This document shows positions 47,961-60,199 of a stretch of DNA of 64,000 nt, in pieces (position 1 is the first letter of the stretch; the number at the start of each line of letters is the position of its first letter). Origin of the DNA: Chionoecetes opilio (lineage: Eukaryota > Arthropoda > Malacostraca > Decapoda > Majidae); assembly GCA_016584305.1 (NCBI GenBank), contig JACEEZ010013560.1, positions 555,899 to 619,898 on the forward strand, in the 5' to 3' direction. Both the position numbers and the translations under genes were made by a program. The notes beneath the pieces are model-generated. The model was given only the letters and a program-made list of their open reading frames with translations, did not search any database and was not told where the DNA came from.

Positions 47961-50900
47961 CATGCCACGCGCAGCTTTAAGGGGGTATGCTCCCAGCTTT
48001 ACCCCTTAAACCCTTTTTTACATGAGGTCAAATCATTGCCCTTTTTTAAGCTTTTTTTCGATTCCTAACCAAAGTTTTTACCCTTTTTCTTTTTTTTTAA
48101 ACTGGGTTTCGTTTTTACCGAGGTTTCATTTTCCCATTTTCCCAAGCGTTGTTCGGGTCCTATCTTTAATTTTATTATTTTTCTTGCCAAAATGCGTTGT
48201 CCGTTAAAAACAAGGTTTCAAAAACCCGTACCCCTTTTCAGAGGGAAATTCCCTTTTCCTTTGGGAAACCCGCCCCCCACAAACCCTCTTTATTTAACAT
48301 TGTTACTAAAAGTTTTTAATTTTTTTCGTAAAGAAAGACAAAATCCCTATTTGGGCAATCTGAATGTTTCCAAATTTGTCTTCATCATTAAAACCCATCC
48401 CCCCCAAATTAATTTCCCTTTTAACAAATGTGAAACCCAAAGGGCCCCCTTTTTTCCCAAGTTTCACCCCTATGTTCAACAACCCCCTTTCAATTGATAA
48501 AAATGTTTCCCCAATACACAAATTCTAAGCAAGGGTCAAACCCGGCTAAGACCTTGTTTAAAAAAATTGTCAAAAACCCGCCAAGCGCCCAAAAACCCAA
48601 AAAATTTGGGAGGTTGTCTAAAATTTCAATTATTGTATGCTCACCCTTGTTCTGCCAGTTTCTTTCCCCCTTTTGGTAAAAAACACCGTCCCGATTTTGC
48701 TTAAAAAAAAAAAAAAAAAATGAAATCCCTTTTGATTTTAAAAGTCCCAAAAACATGGGTTTTGGGGTAAGTGTTGCCCCGAGCACTTGGACCCCTTCTT
48801 ACAGGGAAAAAACCCTGGTAAAATGAAAAACCCCAAAAAGTTTTTTTGATCTTGGGCTCCAAAAACAAAACAGTGGGACCCCCAAAAATTATCCCGGGAT
48901 TTTGCCCCCAAGTTACTGGCAAAGATTTTTCCCTTGAATCTGCCCAAAAAGTCCCCAATTTTTTTCTGCATTTGAAATGAAAAAATTTTGTTTTTGAAAA
49001 GGCAAACCATTTTTTCCCAATAGCTAACCCTTTATGGGAAACCCCTTGCTTTTTTAGAAAATTTTTTTTATGCTATCGCGTGAGCAAACGTGTTTAAAAC
49101 GGCATTAGAATAAAACCCAAAAATTTTTTCCTGGCGGTTTTTTTTTTACCTGTGGGCCGGGAATTTTTCACTTTGTCAAACTTCTAATCGAGAAAATAGG
49201 CCCTGGGATTTATTCCTAAGGTAAAATTTTAGGTTTTAAATTCCGAATTACATCCCCCCAGTTGTTTTTTGGAATTTCTTTTATTGTTTTTTTGGGGCCC
49301 AAAAATTTTGGGCCCCAAAAAAAACCAGCACACACATCCTCTTAATTTCGTCTCGAAATTTACATAATTGCAAACAACCACCCTTTTCCCCAATACACTC
49401 CCTGTATACCCGAGGCCCCTTAAAAACACACCCCCGTTCCTCTGTAACACTGTTAAGCGTCCTATTTTGGGGGTGATATTTTCCCTTTAAAAATTTGACT
49501 TTTAAATAAGACCTAAAAAACCTATCGAACAGCTGCCCCGGGTTTTTTGCCAGATCGGGGCTGTTTAAAATTTCTCTTTTTAAATTTACCGCAAAAAATC
49601 TCCCTGTTTAGCCCTGTATTTCCCTGTCATAAGAACATAAAAAACATAAGAAAAAAAAGGAAAACTACAAGAGGCCCCGAGGTTTTCACCGGGTACACGT
49701 GGAGTTCCTGTGCCTTTTTTTATCGTTTTTCCCCAAATTTCACAATTTTCAATGGAAATACGAGGGCCTTTTTCCCCTTTATTCAGCCAACTTAAAAAAT
49801 TTGGGGTCACTTTCCCATTTTTTCAGTGATCTTTTTATTTTAGGCCCGGCGTTGGGGGCTTGTTAAAGGAGGCAGTTTGGGGGCAACCAGGGGGGGTTTT
49901 CCGAAAAATTTTCCCTTCCCTTTTAAGAAAATCCGAATACATAAGCAGTTAAAAAAAGTTATTTCGGTTTTCCCACGATGGGACCGGGGTCACCTGACCG
50001 TGTAAAACCCCCATATCTTTTATTTGGGCCCCGCATATGCTTCACGAAATTCTTGAACAAGCATCTAAAAGCACCAAAAACTATTGTTTCAGCAGCAGAA
50101 AATAAATCAGGCCTTGGAAAAAAGGCCATCCCCGTTTATGGCGGAAAAAATTTTCCATCCAGCGACTAGCGATAAAAACTAGCGGATTTACTGTGTACTG
50201 GGGGGCGAATTTCAAATTTTTTTTCCCCCCTCACCCCAAAAAAATCCTGGGGGGCACCTCTGGCTGGAGGGTAAAACATGGGTTTAAAGGTCACATCAAT
50301 AACACAGTAACAGAAAACCTTCAGAGACTTCCAAACGTCAAACAGTACGGCAGCTTTACCGGGAACTGAGAATGAAATCACGGGGGGTCTGAGATAGGAC
50401 CTCAGAAAAACGTACTGTACCCACACTGTGCCGAAAAAGGGCGAGAACGGCTATTTCGAGACTTTAAACGAAATCCCCTCTCTCTCTCTCTCCTCTCCCC
50501 TCTCTCTCTCTATCTCCTTCCTCCTCTCTCTTCTTTTCTTCTCCCCTCTCTCTCTCGTAATTTAGAGTATATACACAAAAAATTTTTTATATTTTCCGTT
50601 TTCTTTCGAATTTCCCTAATTTTTGGGAATTTTCAATTTTCTCCCCGTTTCCCTTTTGGACCGAATTTCCCTTTAAAAAGGGGAAAATTTTCCCCTGCAT
50701 CTGGCAGCACTGGGACCGGGCCGGGAGGGTGCCGCCTGGGGCCCACCACTCACAGTTTCCAGGGTCACCCTCATAAAAAATCCTTTTTTGGAAAAAAAAC
50801 ACTCCTCTTTTTGAATTTAAAATTTCCGACACCCGCACAAACCGGGGGGCCCCTATAAATATTTAACTGAACTCAATGGTTTCTTTTCTTCCCCCTTTTT

Positions 50901-51299
50901 TTGCCTTTTTCTTTCCCCTTTTGAAGCCAAAAAAAATTTCGTAAAACTTAACCTTTTTTACTTTGGGAAACACTTTTATGGCCTGCACATTAAAAAAAAC
51001 AGCCTAAAATAAAAAGTTTTCCTCTTAATCGTAAATTTAAAAAAACTTTAGAATAAATTAACTCTTATTTTTTTTAAAATAGTGGGAAAAATTTTTTGTT
51101 TTCCCGCATAAATGAGTTAAAAGACGAAATATAACTTTTTGCCCCCAAAAATTTTTTCCCCCTTTCCCCCTGTATAAACCCTTTTCCCACAAAAGTAGTC
51201 ACAAGAAGAAAAAAGAAGAAGAATTTGGAAACATTTTTCAAGCCTATAGGGCACCTGGGCTTCGGCTGGGAAAAAAGGGGGCCCAAACGAGCGAAGCGA

Positions 51300-51400
51300 G
51301 CTTGGACAATAATAAAAATAATAAAAATAATAAAAAAATAATAATAATAAAATAATAAAATAAAAATAATAATAATAATAGTGATTATAAAATTAGCATT
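51300..51400. repeat. AATA/AAT repeat
   Basis: AATAATAAAA-type repeat preceded by GAGCGAAGCGAGC, a motif resembling the one at 25448. Confidence 0.8.
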
Positions 51401-51784
51401 ATTACTACTTGGGTTCATTGCCATCGCGAATACAGTCACACCAAAAATTGATGTATACTTGGGGCGGGGCAAGCCTACCACTTTCTCATATATCCTTCAC
51501 TGTCCGCAAAGGTTCGCCCAGTACCTGCCCGCTTCTCTCCCTCGTACTCCTCACCATAGCCCCCCCCTTTCCCCCCCCCCCCTCCCCAAAAAAAACCCTC
51601 ATATGGTATATCCCCACTTTTTTTAAAAACCCCCCGGAAAAGTAAACCCCTTTCCCCACTTCAAAATACACCCACACGGGGCAAGCGCGCATGCCCCCAC
51701 ACACCCCCCACATGCACACACCAGGGCATAAATTTGGATTCCATAGGGATATATGAAAAGATTATGGGAAGTAAAATTTCCAAA

Positions 51785-51925
51785 AATGATGATAATTATG
51801 ATATGAATAATGATAATTCATAATGATGTCAATACCAATGATAATAATGATGAAAATAATAGTGATATTAACAGTAAAAATGATAATTACAGTTGTTATT
51901 ATTATCAATATTAACATTACTTTTA
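51785..51925. repeat. GATAAT-type imperfect repeat
   Basis: ATGATAAT units; a similar ATTATT block lies at 52380-52450. Confidence 0.75.
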
Positions 51926-52107
51926 TTTTGTTCATAATAACCTCAATTCGATGGGGGCAGCTAGTGACTTTAATCTATCGCGGCCATGACTGTCAACAAA
52001 TATAATCAATTCAGACAATTATTTTTATAATTGATTTTATTGATTTTTTTTCCAAATTTTTTCTGTATTTAATTATTTTCTTGACTACCAATTTTCATTT
52101 TATCATT

Positions 52108-52183
52108 ATATAAGATAAATTGTGTATCAGTACCTGGTCGGAATCGTACCAGAGTCAGGGCGACTACACAATTTATCTTATAT
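52108..52183. repeat. Hairpin with 19-bp perfect stem
   Basis: ATATAAGATAAATTGTGTA (52108-52126) and its exact reverse complement (52165-52183) enclose a loop containing a reverse B-box-like TCGGAATCGTACC. Confidence 0.85.
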
Positions 52184-52294
52184 GATTATATTTGTTGAAG
52201 TGATAAATTAAAATCAATGACCGCCCTGTCGGGGCTTGGTTTTGGGGGAAAGGGTATGTAAAAGGGGGTCTTTTTCTTTTCCCTTTTTTAAACC

Positions 52295-52395
52295 CCTTTT
52301 CAGACGAGGTAGCTAAGACACTGGTCATTTCTCCCATCGTAACACTCGGGTTTGATTACGACCAGGTACTGACTGATGCACAAATTATTATCATT
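52295..52395 (+). mobile_element. Possible tRNA-like SINE head
   Basis: GAGGTAGCTAAGACACTGG (A-box-like) and GGGTTTGATTACGACC (B-box-like), followed by AGGTACTGA..GCACAAATTAT. The complement of the loop and arm of the hairpin at 52108-52183 reads very similarly, so two inverted copies may be present. Confidence 0.45.
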
Positions 52396-52480
52396 ATCAT
52401 CACTAGTATTATTACTAGTATTATTAGTAGTATTACTATTAATATCATTTTTTTTTAAAGAGAACAATAACAACAATTGC

Positions 52481-53299
52481 TATACAATCATTATACTCAG
52501 TGAAGGCGATGATAAATTATGATAATTATGATAATGATTCCTATCTGCATCCCTGTTTTCCCCGTGACCCAAGACACGCCCCAAAACAGAAAACGGGGAA
52601 AGGGTCACTGGGGGGCCGCGGGGGGGGGTATATTTTAAACCCCGCCCAGCCCCAGAGTTCGCCAACGCCATATCAAAGTTTGAATGCCACCGCTTTTCGT
52701 CCGCCCGCGAAGTTAAAGCAAAAGTTGGGTCTGGTTAGTACTTGGATGGGTTTAAACCCCCGGGAAAAACCAACGTTTTTTGGGCATTCCCACCTTTTTT
52801 TCCCTCAGGCAAGGGGCCCATGTCACCCGGAAAAAGGGGGGTGAATCTACACACACCCCACAGAGAGCTTCATCCTGGTCGCGGCGGGCCCAGCCCCCCC
52901 GAACTCCCCTCCTCCTCCCCGGTCGCGAAAGCCAAGTCCTCCAGGCTTCCTCTCCTCATCCTCACCTCACCTCCCTTACTCCGGTTCAGACAGCCATCAG
53001 TCACCGTGAGAGAAACCCAACTCCCCTTATCGGTTTTCGACGCTCACTCGTCACCGTGGAGGGCAACCCTACTTCCGGTTTTGGACGCCAGCTCGTCACC
53101 CGTGAAGCACCTCAACTCCTACTCCACTCCAACTCCAACCCCCACTCCCACTCGTTATTCCCTACCTGTCTCCCCGTCCCGTTCCTCTTTTCCCACTATC
53201 TACAGGAGGCCGTGGCCGGATCCCCGTGCAGCTGGTAAAGGGGGGGTGTTCCCTGCCTTTACACACCCCGACTGGCCCACCACGCCGTCAGTTAAAGGC
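52481..53299. other. Spacer, partly run-expanded
   Basis: Pyrimidine-rich sequence; some homopolymer expansion up to about 52900. No gene recognised. It may include the outer part of the Gypsy element's left LTR. Confidence 0.3.
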
Positions 53300-53830
53300 G
53301 CTCCTGGCGGTGGCCTTTACCTACCTCCCCCATCACGCCTTCATTGACCGCAGAGGCCCGGTGGGTGGGAGGCCAACCGCGGTGGAGATCCTGGCCGCCT
53401 CTGCCGTTGGTGGCGTCCAGCCCCATTAAAACACCGCCGCGCCTAAAAGCCACATCACACCGGGGGACGCTCAAATCCCTGCCCTGTTGTGCATGAGGCC
53501 AACCGCGGTAGAGACTCCTGGCCGCCTCTCCTGTTGGCACCCAGTCCCCAGGGGACACCAACGGCGCACCCAAGCTACCCACACCGGACGCTCGTTTCCC
53601 TGTCCTTTTTGGTCCCTGGGGAGGACTTGGGAGTCTGGGCCTAGCCGTGGCAAAGGGCAGTGTATATTAATATTCTGTTTTGGTACAAAAGGAAGTTGTA
53701 AAACCAAAGAGGAAATAAACACAAGCCGGAGATCCAGTTTCTTGGGCCCTCGGAGAGAAACCTGATATAGCCACGTAACCCCTGGCGGCAGCGTGGTGGT
53801 CCTCCGACTGGGCCACATAACGAACCCACC

Positions 53831-54545
53831 ATGGAGAAACAACGCCCCTTCAACCCGGATAACGACACTATTGACAATTGGCTGGAACGTTTCAAAGCTA
53901 CACTGCGAACTTCAAGAAATCCCCTGAGCGACGCGCCAATGGTTTAAGATTACCATCGGCGACTTTGGGCAATGATGTAAAGCAGCCTCACAGCAGCTAC
54001 GGGGGAAAGGAATGGAAGACAGCATTAAAAAAAGAACTTGGCCCCACCAGATGAAGAAAATGCAACCCAAAAAGGAACCTCGCCCCCTCTCACACGGGGG
54101 GACCTGAGCCTGCGCGCTTTGGCAAGACAGGCTCGACAACTGGCCAACCGTGCATTCAATGGAGCAGGGCACCCATCATCGAGAGGGAAAAGCTATGGAA
54201 GCCTTCTTGAAAGCCTTGCCCCTCAATTTCCTAAAACGAGAGGTAATAAGAACAAAAAACTACAACCCTGGAGGCGGCCCTGGGAAGAAGCTGAACGTCA
54301 TCACCAGCTGATGAAAAACCCTTCCACAGACACCAGTTATCGTGGCAGCCACAGAACAAACCTGCACCTTTTTCGCCTTGACAGCTAGAATCCACTATTG
54401 CCGCCCTGCAGCGCCACCTGTTGAACGAAACACAGGAGAGCGACGCAGGACACCAGAAAAAGCGTCGTAGCAAGGACGAACTCAGGTGCTGAACTGTGGC
54501 AACATTGGCCACCTACAACGAGAGTGTCGCAAGACCAGAAACTCT
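53831..54545 (+). pseudogene. Gypsy gag remnant
   Basis: Begins at ATG 53831 with a frame containing NWLERF, usual for gag of Gypsy elements, and ends with a zinc-knuckle-like NCGNIGHLQREC (about 54490-54530) whose first cysteine is not clear. Several frameshifts between them. Confidence 0.6.
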
Positions 54546-54589
54546 CCCAAACCCAAATTCCGCCCTTTAACTCCAAACGGGGCTCGTCC

Positions 54590-57430
54590 TTTAGGGCACT
54601 GATGAACCCCATAAGGCCTGATCCCAATAACATCACAGTGCCCATCACAGTGCAAGGAAAAAGGGCGTTAGTTTTGGTGAACCGGGCGCCACCGGCAGCT
54701 GCTTATCCTTCAACCTTCTACAAACCAGCATAAGCACACTTGGGGACTCTCCAAGTACGTCACCTGTTCAAGGAGCCGACGGGGCCCGACGTTGGATGTA
54801 GCTGGAGGGGACTAGACGGCTTCAACTCCCAGTGGGACAGAACGTATTACGGGGTCACTTATTGTCCTGAAGGGCTTATCGGGAGGGGACGGAAATACTC
54901 GGGGATGGACGTCCAAAAAACCACTCAGATTAAGAATTTGGCTCACACGAAAGTACAGCAGAGCCTGAAGGAAATCGGGGACACTGCTCCCAGGATCTTA
55001 TATTTCCTCAAAAACATTGACCTTCCGCCCAAAAAGCGGGCGGTCAAATACTCACTCCTGCATCACGACGTTCTAAGCAACATCACTGTCTTCTTCTCCC
55101 ACCACGAAGCTTCCCCCCGGGCTAAGGGAGCACCCACTGTATCGGATGGAGGCTCATCAGTCTTCGCCATTGCCATCACACTGCGGAGCCAGTACGATTG
55201 CAAAAAAGGGTGGGAGATTGGCTCAGTAGATCCAGGGAGCTACGCACGCCAACAAACATCTCGGGCACAACGATCTTCCCAGTTATTCCTACCGGTCTGA
55301 CGCCATCTCAAAGCTGGGGCCCTGAGAAACCCCCAATAGACTATGGGGATATATTATATATTATTAATATAAATATATTCCTCAGGGAGAGGACAAACAA
55401 CGGGTTAACTAGTCTTGCGGAGCATCGCATCTACACAAAAGGGCCCCCAAATAAAGCAAACCAAATTCCGACGACACCCACCAGCACGCCGAGAAGAGGA
55501 ACGTTCTCAGTCGAGTCCATGGCTCGGCACGGATTATCAGACCATCAAAAGTCCTTGGTCGTCCCCTGTGGTGTTGGCGAAGAAAAAGGACGGGTTCACT
55601 AAAGTTTTGGTGGGGATTATCGGCGCCTGAATGCTGTCACAGTGAAAGACCTCAACCACTCCCGCGTATTGACGACACATTGGGGGCCCTTCACGGTTCC
55701 CGATGGTTCTCCACGCTAGATCTACAGAGTGGTACTGGCAAATCCTATAAGTGGGAAGGACAAAGGAGAGACTGCCTGTTCTGCACAGGTGACGGCCAAC
55801 TAGGGGAGTTCCCAAGTCCTCCCCTTTGGAGTCTGCAACGGCCCAGCGTCTTTTCTCCCCCTGATGGACGCTGTCTTGGCGGGCCTGACGTGGAAAAACG
55901 TGTCTCGCTTACTTGGACGACATCATCGTATATGCTCCAACCTGGGCCATTCATTCTGCGCGACTTCGGGAGGTGTTTGAACGGGTCCCAGGAGCTGGGC
56001 TCAAGCTCAAGCCATCCAAATGGTTGTCTAGCTCGTGAGGAAGTACCATTTTTTTGGGCCATGTGGTGAGTGGCCGTGGCATTCAGCCAGACCCCGACAA
56101 GCTGAGGGCCATAGGCAACAAAAACCACACCTACCAACGTTCGTGAATTACGTAGTTTCCTCGGGGTTTTTCGTCGTACTACGAATATTTGTCAGGGCTT
56201 CGCTGATATAGCAGCACCCCCCCGATCGCCTCTTGGATTAAAGGGGGCACCTGGAGCTGGTCAGCCGACTGTGAACAAGCATTCCGAAGCCTCAAAGAAA
56301 AACCTCACCCAGCCCCTTATCGTCGCCTACCGAGGACTTCTCCCAGCCCTTTACCCTTTATACCGATGCATCCAACTTGGACTGGGTGCGTCCTTTCGCA
56401 GAGGCAGGGCGGAAAGGAAAGGATAAAATTTCCTGTGCCAGCCGCACCCCCACACCCGGAAAAAAACTACAGCACAACGAAGAAAGAATGTTTAGGGGTG
56501 GTCTGGGGTATTCGGCATTTCCGTCCTTATCTACTCAGCAACCATTCGAGGTGTTCACCGACAATTACAGCCTTATATGGTTGAAAACCATGTCCCCGGA
56601 AAGCGCTCTTCTTCACCGATGGTCTAGCGAGCTAAGAAGAATACGACTTCACCATCAAACACCGGCCAGGAAAATTGCAGGTGCACGCAGACGGCCTCTC
56701 TAGGTTGCCTATGGACCAGCCTCAGATCGATCAGTTACTACACATGGCAGCCGTGCCTGACGACGTCGCAGAGGAACACCATCAACTCCAGGAAGCCGCG
56801 GCAGACAGGACATGGCCCTCTTGGCTGGCCAAGAAGTGACGTGGAAGACTGCGTGTATGTGACGGCCGTGTGATGAACCATGAAGGGCAGGTGATGCTGG
56901 GGCCTAAGGCGGCGCACCGTTTTCTCTCGTCCCTCCATTCGTCCCAAGGAGGACACCCAGGATTCAAGAAAACGTTGGCGTTATTCAGGATCCGGTACTA
57001 TACTGACAACGCGTCCACCCTCGCCCAAGCAGTCGCGTCCCAGTGCCGTGGTTGTCAAGTAGGAACTGACTACCGGCCAAAGGCGAAAGTAAAAGGCCAC
57101 ATAACTGCATCTCAACCGTGGGAGCTTCTAGCCGTAGATGTGATGGGACCCCTACCTATGTACGACAAGAAGCAGTATATAGTGACCTTTATTGATTGCT
57201 TGCTTCTCCGGTACGTTATTGTTGTCCCTACGAGCAACCATAAGGTATCTACGGTTACCCAACTCTTGCTGCAGAATGTCATTTCCGTATTTGGCTTCCC
57301 CGGGGCCATCCTCTCCGAAACCGGCCCAGAGTTCACCAGCCGCCTGTGGGAACACTTGGGTGAAGTGTTCGGGTACAAACTAATCCCCACTAGCCCGTAC
57401 TATGTCAGGGCCAAAAGGAATATGTGAACG
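54590..57430 (+). pseudogene. Gypsy pol remnant (protease, RT, RNase H, integrase)
   Basis: A short protease-like stretch lies near 54640 (ITVPITVQGK) without a clear DSG/DTG motif. RT segments in shifting frames: SPWSSPVVLAKKKDG (55555), a degraded STLDLQSG (55712) and YLDDIIVYA (55915). RNase H: FTLYTDASN (56356) and the HADGLSR-type end (56690). The integrase frame 56870-57427 keeps a zinc-binding H..H/CRGC pattern and AVDVMGPLP with the first catalytic Asp. The expected second Asp is replaced (SETGPEF). Many frameshifts and stops; not functional. Confidence 0.7.
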
Positions 57431-58581
57431 TGTTCATCGCACGATCAACAACGCCATTAGGGGCAGCCTCGCCGACAACTCTTCAGGTGATTGGCCCAGT
57501 GCCCTGCCGCGATACAACTCACATTGAACGCTGCCCCCAGCGACGCTACGAGTTTATTCACCCCCACTTGCTACTTTTTGGGACGCACCCCCGGGCTGCC
57601 GGGAGATGGCCTCAAAATTTGCAATTCCCATCACCCAGCACAACACCTCCCACCATTAAATACCTACGAGAACTACAACGTACCCCACGCGCCGCACATG
57701 ATGTAGTGGGGAAAAGCCTGCCTACGTCCCCGCCCAGAGGTTTGGGTCACCCATTCACCTTGGGAGACTCGGTTTCTAGTGAAGGTTCCTCCCCCCCACC
57801 GGCATCACAAGCTCGCACCAAATTGGCATGGGCCCTTCGTCATCACTGCTCTCCCCTCCCCGTTTCCAGATAACTTACAATACAGGAATAGGGCCCCGCA
57901 CAGTTCACACACCCACGCAAAGCCGTATCATGAACCACCTAAACAACAAATTCAAGATAGCGGGTCGCTTTACGTCTTAACGCACCGAAAAGGGGGTAAT
58001 AACACTGGAGACCTGCCCCGAGAACCTCGACGGAATGAAGAGGAGGATTCAAGACCACGACGTACTGCAAGGATACAAGGCTCCACAGAGGTGGGGTGAG
58101 TGGGCTCTCGGAAGCAGAGATGAGCATATGGACGAGTTGCCTGGGCGATCATCGGCAAACCCGAGGGGGGAGAAGAAGAGTTGACTGGCGATCATCGGCA
58201 AACCCGGGGCAGGGGGGAGACAACGCGCCCCCCAGCCACCCTCAGTTGCCCTTGTGACAGCAAGCTGAGGTGTACACGCGCAGCCCGATGCAATGGAATC
58301 TCCAAACGGGACCAAAGCCAAATACGCGTGGGCTTCGTGGAGGTCTACCACAAAACTCGCTCGACGGCAACAAAACTTTCCTGTCCCCCCGTCAAAGAAG
58401 CTATAGATTTGGGCGAGCAGGTCCAGATCTCTGTTGAAACGGCTACACACCATCCAAACCGACTGCTGAGTTACCATCTTGGCTCCCTCACCGCTGGCTG
58501 TGTCTGGGTCTTCGTCTCGTCCGAAGGCCGGTGGACAACTCAATGCGGCCGTGGACGCCCGCTACACGCAGGGAGAGGCAG
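57431..58581 (+). pseudogene. Gypsy integrase C-terminal tail and 3' non-coding
   Basis: Weak continuation of pol (a MGPFVITALP-like stretch near 57830). Then non-coding sequence with a duplicated GGCGATCATCGGCAAACCCG (58146, 58187) before the purine tract. Confidence 0.5.
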
Positions 58582-58667
58582 TGTGACGAAGACACAGCCA
58601 CAAACAGAACAGGGGAAGGATCAGCATGGCGGCCGCGAGCGGGGTGTATATAAGGCGCGCCGAGACA

Positions 58668-58855
58668 CAGATAAGATAAGATAAGATTTTCATCCTATCT
58701 AGACACTTTGTAAGTACCAACTACAAGGTTATTGACTATACAAAGCGCCGCCACGTCAGCACGAACTAGGCGGACTCGAACCGCTGATCGAATGCACAGG
58801 GACGCTGCACATTGCGAGCTCACGTCTCTACCAACCTTGCCACCCTGACGGGCTC
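58668..58855 (-). mobile_element. SINE-4 inserted in the Gypsy LTR
   Basis: On the minus strand: GTGGCAAGGTTGGTAGAGACG at the head, B box GGTTCGAGTCCGCC, a body of about 100 bp and a (TCTTA)n tail at 58672-58690. It marks a younger insertion than the LTR element. Confidence 0.7.
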
Positions 58856-58929
58856 AATCAAATTATTTTATTTATCAGACTTGACACTGTAGTCCAAAAT
58901 TTTTAGCCGTGATCGACTTGGGGGGATGG

Positions 58930-58996
58930 AAGAGGAGGCCCACAGCCCTCCGCAGGAGCTAGGAGAAAGGTGCCCGGAGGGCACCCTTTCTGCTAG
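58930..58996 (+). mobile_element. Helitron 3' end, second subfamily
   Basis: GCCCTCCGCAGGAGCTAG, as in copies A-D, then a different hairpin GGTGCCCGGAGGGCACC, a short spacer and CTAG (58993-58996) followed by T. No minisatellite or TC end was found, so it is a solo or strongly deleted copy. Confidence 0.65.
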
Positions 58997-59277
58997 TCAT
59001 GTATACATGTATAACATGATATAATGCGGGGTCATGCCTTGAGAACATCCGCGGATCTAGAGTGAACGAAGAGGCCCTGGCAGCAAGATGGCGCCCAGTA
59101 TCGTTTAACATAGGGCCTATGAATGGCGTTACCCTCTTCATCAAGAGACGCTAGGTAACATTGGTCGAGGTTGCCAGATACCCTACAATGAGTTGCCACT
59201 TACCACCAGTACACCATGGGGGAATGACACTCACACACACAAATACACACACACACACACACACACACACTCTACGG

Positions 59278-59557
59278 AGGGTACTCCGTAGTGTAGCGGT
59301 TAGGACGCTCGGCTCACAACCGAGAAGTCCCAGGTTCAATCTCCGGGCAGAGCGAAGACAGACGGGTGGTCTTCTTTAAACCCGAGCCCCTGTCCACCCA
59401 GCAGTGAATGGGTACCGGGTGTTAGCCAGGGGTTTGTGACCCGCCTCCCGGGGTGGTGGCTTCGGCCAACACTATGCACTAAGGATGAATGATAAAATGT
59501 AGCTATGGAGACGGGGCCATACGAGCTTAGCTCAGGCCCTGTAAAATGCAACTAGAT
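59278..59557 (+). mobile_element. SINE-1 with tRNA-Val-like head
   Basis: TCCGTAGTGTAGCGGTTAGG (A box), CTCGGCTCACAACCGAG (anticodon-arm-like with CAC) and CCAGGTTCAATCTCC (B box) match the layout of tRNA-Val. The body includes ACCCAGCAGTGAATGGGTAC and GTGTTAGCCAGGGGTTTG. It ends at a CA array. Not a functional tRNA: the acceptor stem does not close and a body follows. Confidence 0.78.
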
Positions 59558-59558
59558 G

Positions 59559-59565
59559 AATACAC

Positions 59566-59617
<52 letters not shown>

Positions 59618-59755
59618 CCTTTCAAAGCCAAGTAAAAGAAAATAAAAGCAACAAAAACTGGCGAAATTATAACTCGAAAAGATTTCAAGTGCGATTTGCT
59701 GGCGAATAGGCGTCTCCCGCACCCGTGTGGCGCCATGCCAGGCCTTCCGGTGTGT

Positions 59756-59807
<52 letters not shown>
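59559..59807. repeat. CA array, unique spacer, GT array
   Basis: (CA)n 59559-59616 and (GT)n 59747-59807 in opposite sense around a 130-bp spacer. Confidence 0.9.
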
Positions 59808-59808
<1 letters not shown>

Positions 59809-59814
59809 TATCAC

Positions 59815-60025
59815 CCACGGTCTTGTCCACGCTAGCCGGACTCACGATAGCTAGTTTCACTCTCATGGAGCGAGCTTGAAGCTCTTAATGACAGAAATAG
59901 GGTAATGCTGGGACATCACACACCACACACCAAATCTTCTTGCTCAAGGGGAATAGTAACCGCCCACGTTTTTCAGTGAAAAATCCCCGGGGAGCAAGCT
60001 GGGATTTAAGCCGACGAACCACAGA
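59815..60025 (+). repeat. Interspersed repeat R1, copy 2
   Basis: Same blocks in the same order as 29634-29860 (GGTCTTGTCCACGC ... CAGTGAAAAATCCCC), again right after a GT run. Confidence 0.7.
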
Positions 60026-60199
60026 AAGGCGCACCGCGTTGTGTGCGTGTGTGTATTCATCCTTTTTTTACATCACAAAGGACTGGCCAAGGGCACAACA
60101 AAAAGAGGTAGCACAAAGCCCGCTTAGTTGCCAGTCCCTATATAAAAAAAAAGGGGGGTGGGCCAATTTAGTTCGGGAGGTGTCTTGTTACTCTTCTCT

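Larger units (their letters stand above)
41190..52480. other. Homopolymer-inflated block, probable sequence-quality defect
   Basis: For about 11 kb nearly every position belongs to a run of three to eight identical bases (repeated patterns such as AAAATTTTGGGCCC), unlike the sequence on both sides. Reading frames of 60-125 codons occur on both strands with no recognisable protein. The recognisable SINE at about 47675 has the same run expansion. I see no gene that can be trusted here. Shorter ordinary stretches (for example 50260-50450 and 51780-52200) are interspersed. Confidence 0.7.
53300..58668 (+). mobile_element. Decayed Gypsy-type LTR retrotransposon
   Basis: Order of parts: candidate left LTR end with AATAAA (53714) and a tRNA-primer-site-like region (about 53780-53800, TGGCGGCAGCGTGG), gag, protease/RT/RNase H/integrase, then a GGGAGAGGCAG purine tract directly before TGTGACGAAG (58582). 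That last sequence looks like the start of the right LTR, with a TATATAA box at 58642. The right LTR is cut at about 58668 by a SINE. The left LTR start was not found. A region at 53370-53560 holds an imperfect duplication of GGCCAACCGCGGT-containing units. Confidence 0.7.

Noticed and set aside
42953..50426. Many 60-125 codon frames in the homopolymer-rich block
   Set aside because: No recognisable motif, present on both strands, and the sequence quality is doubtful.
59281..59345. Functional tRNA-Val gene
   Set aside because: A and B boxes and a CAC arm are present, but the acceptor stem does not pair and a SINE body follows.
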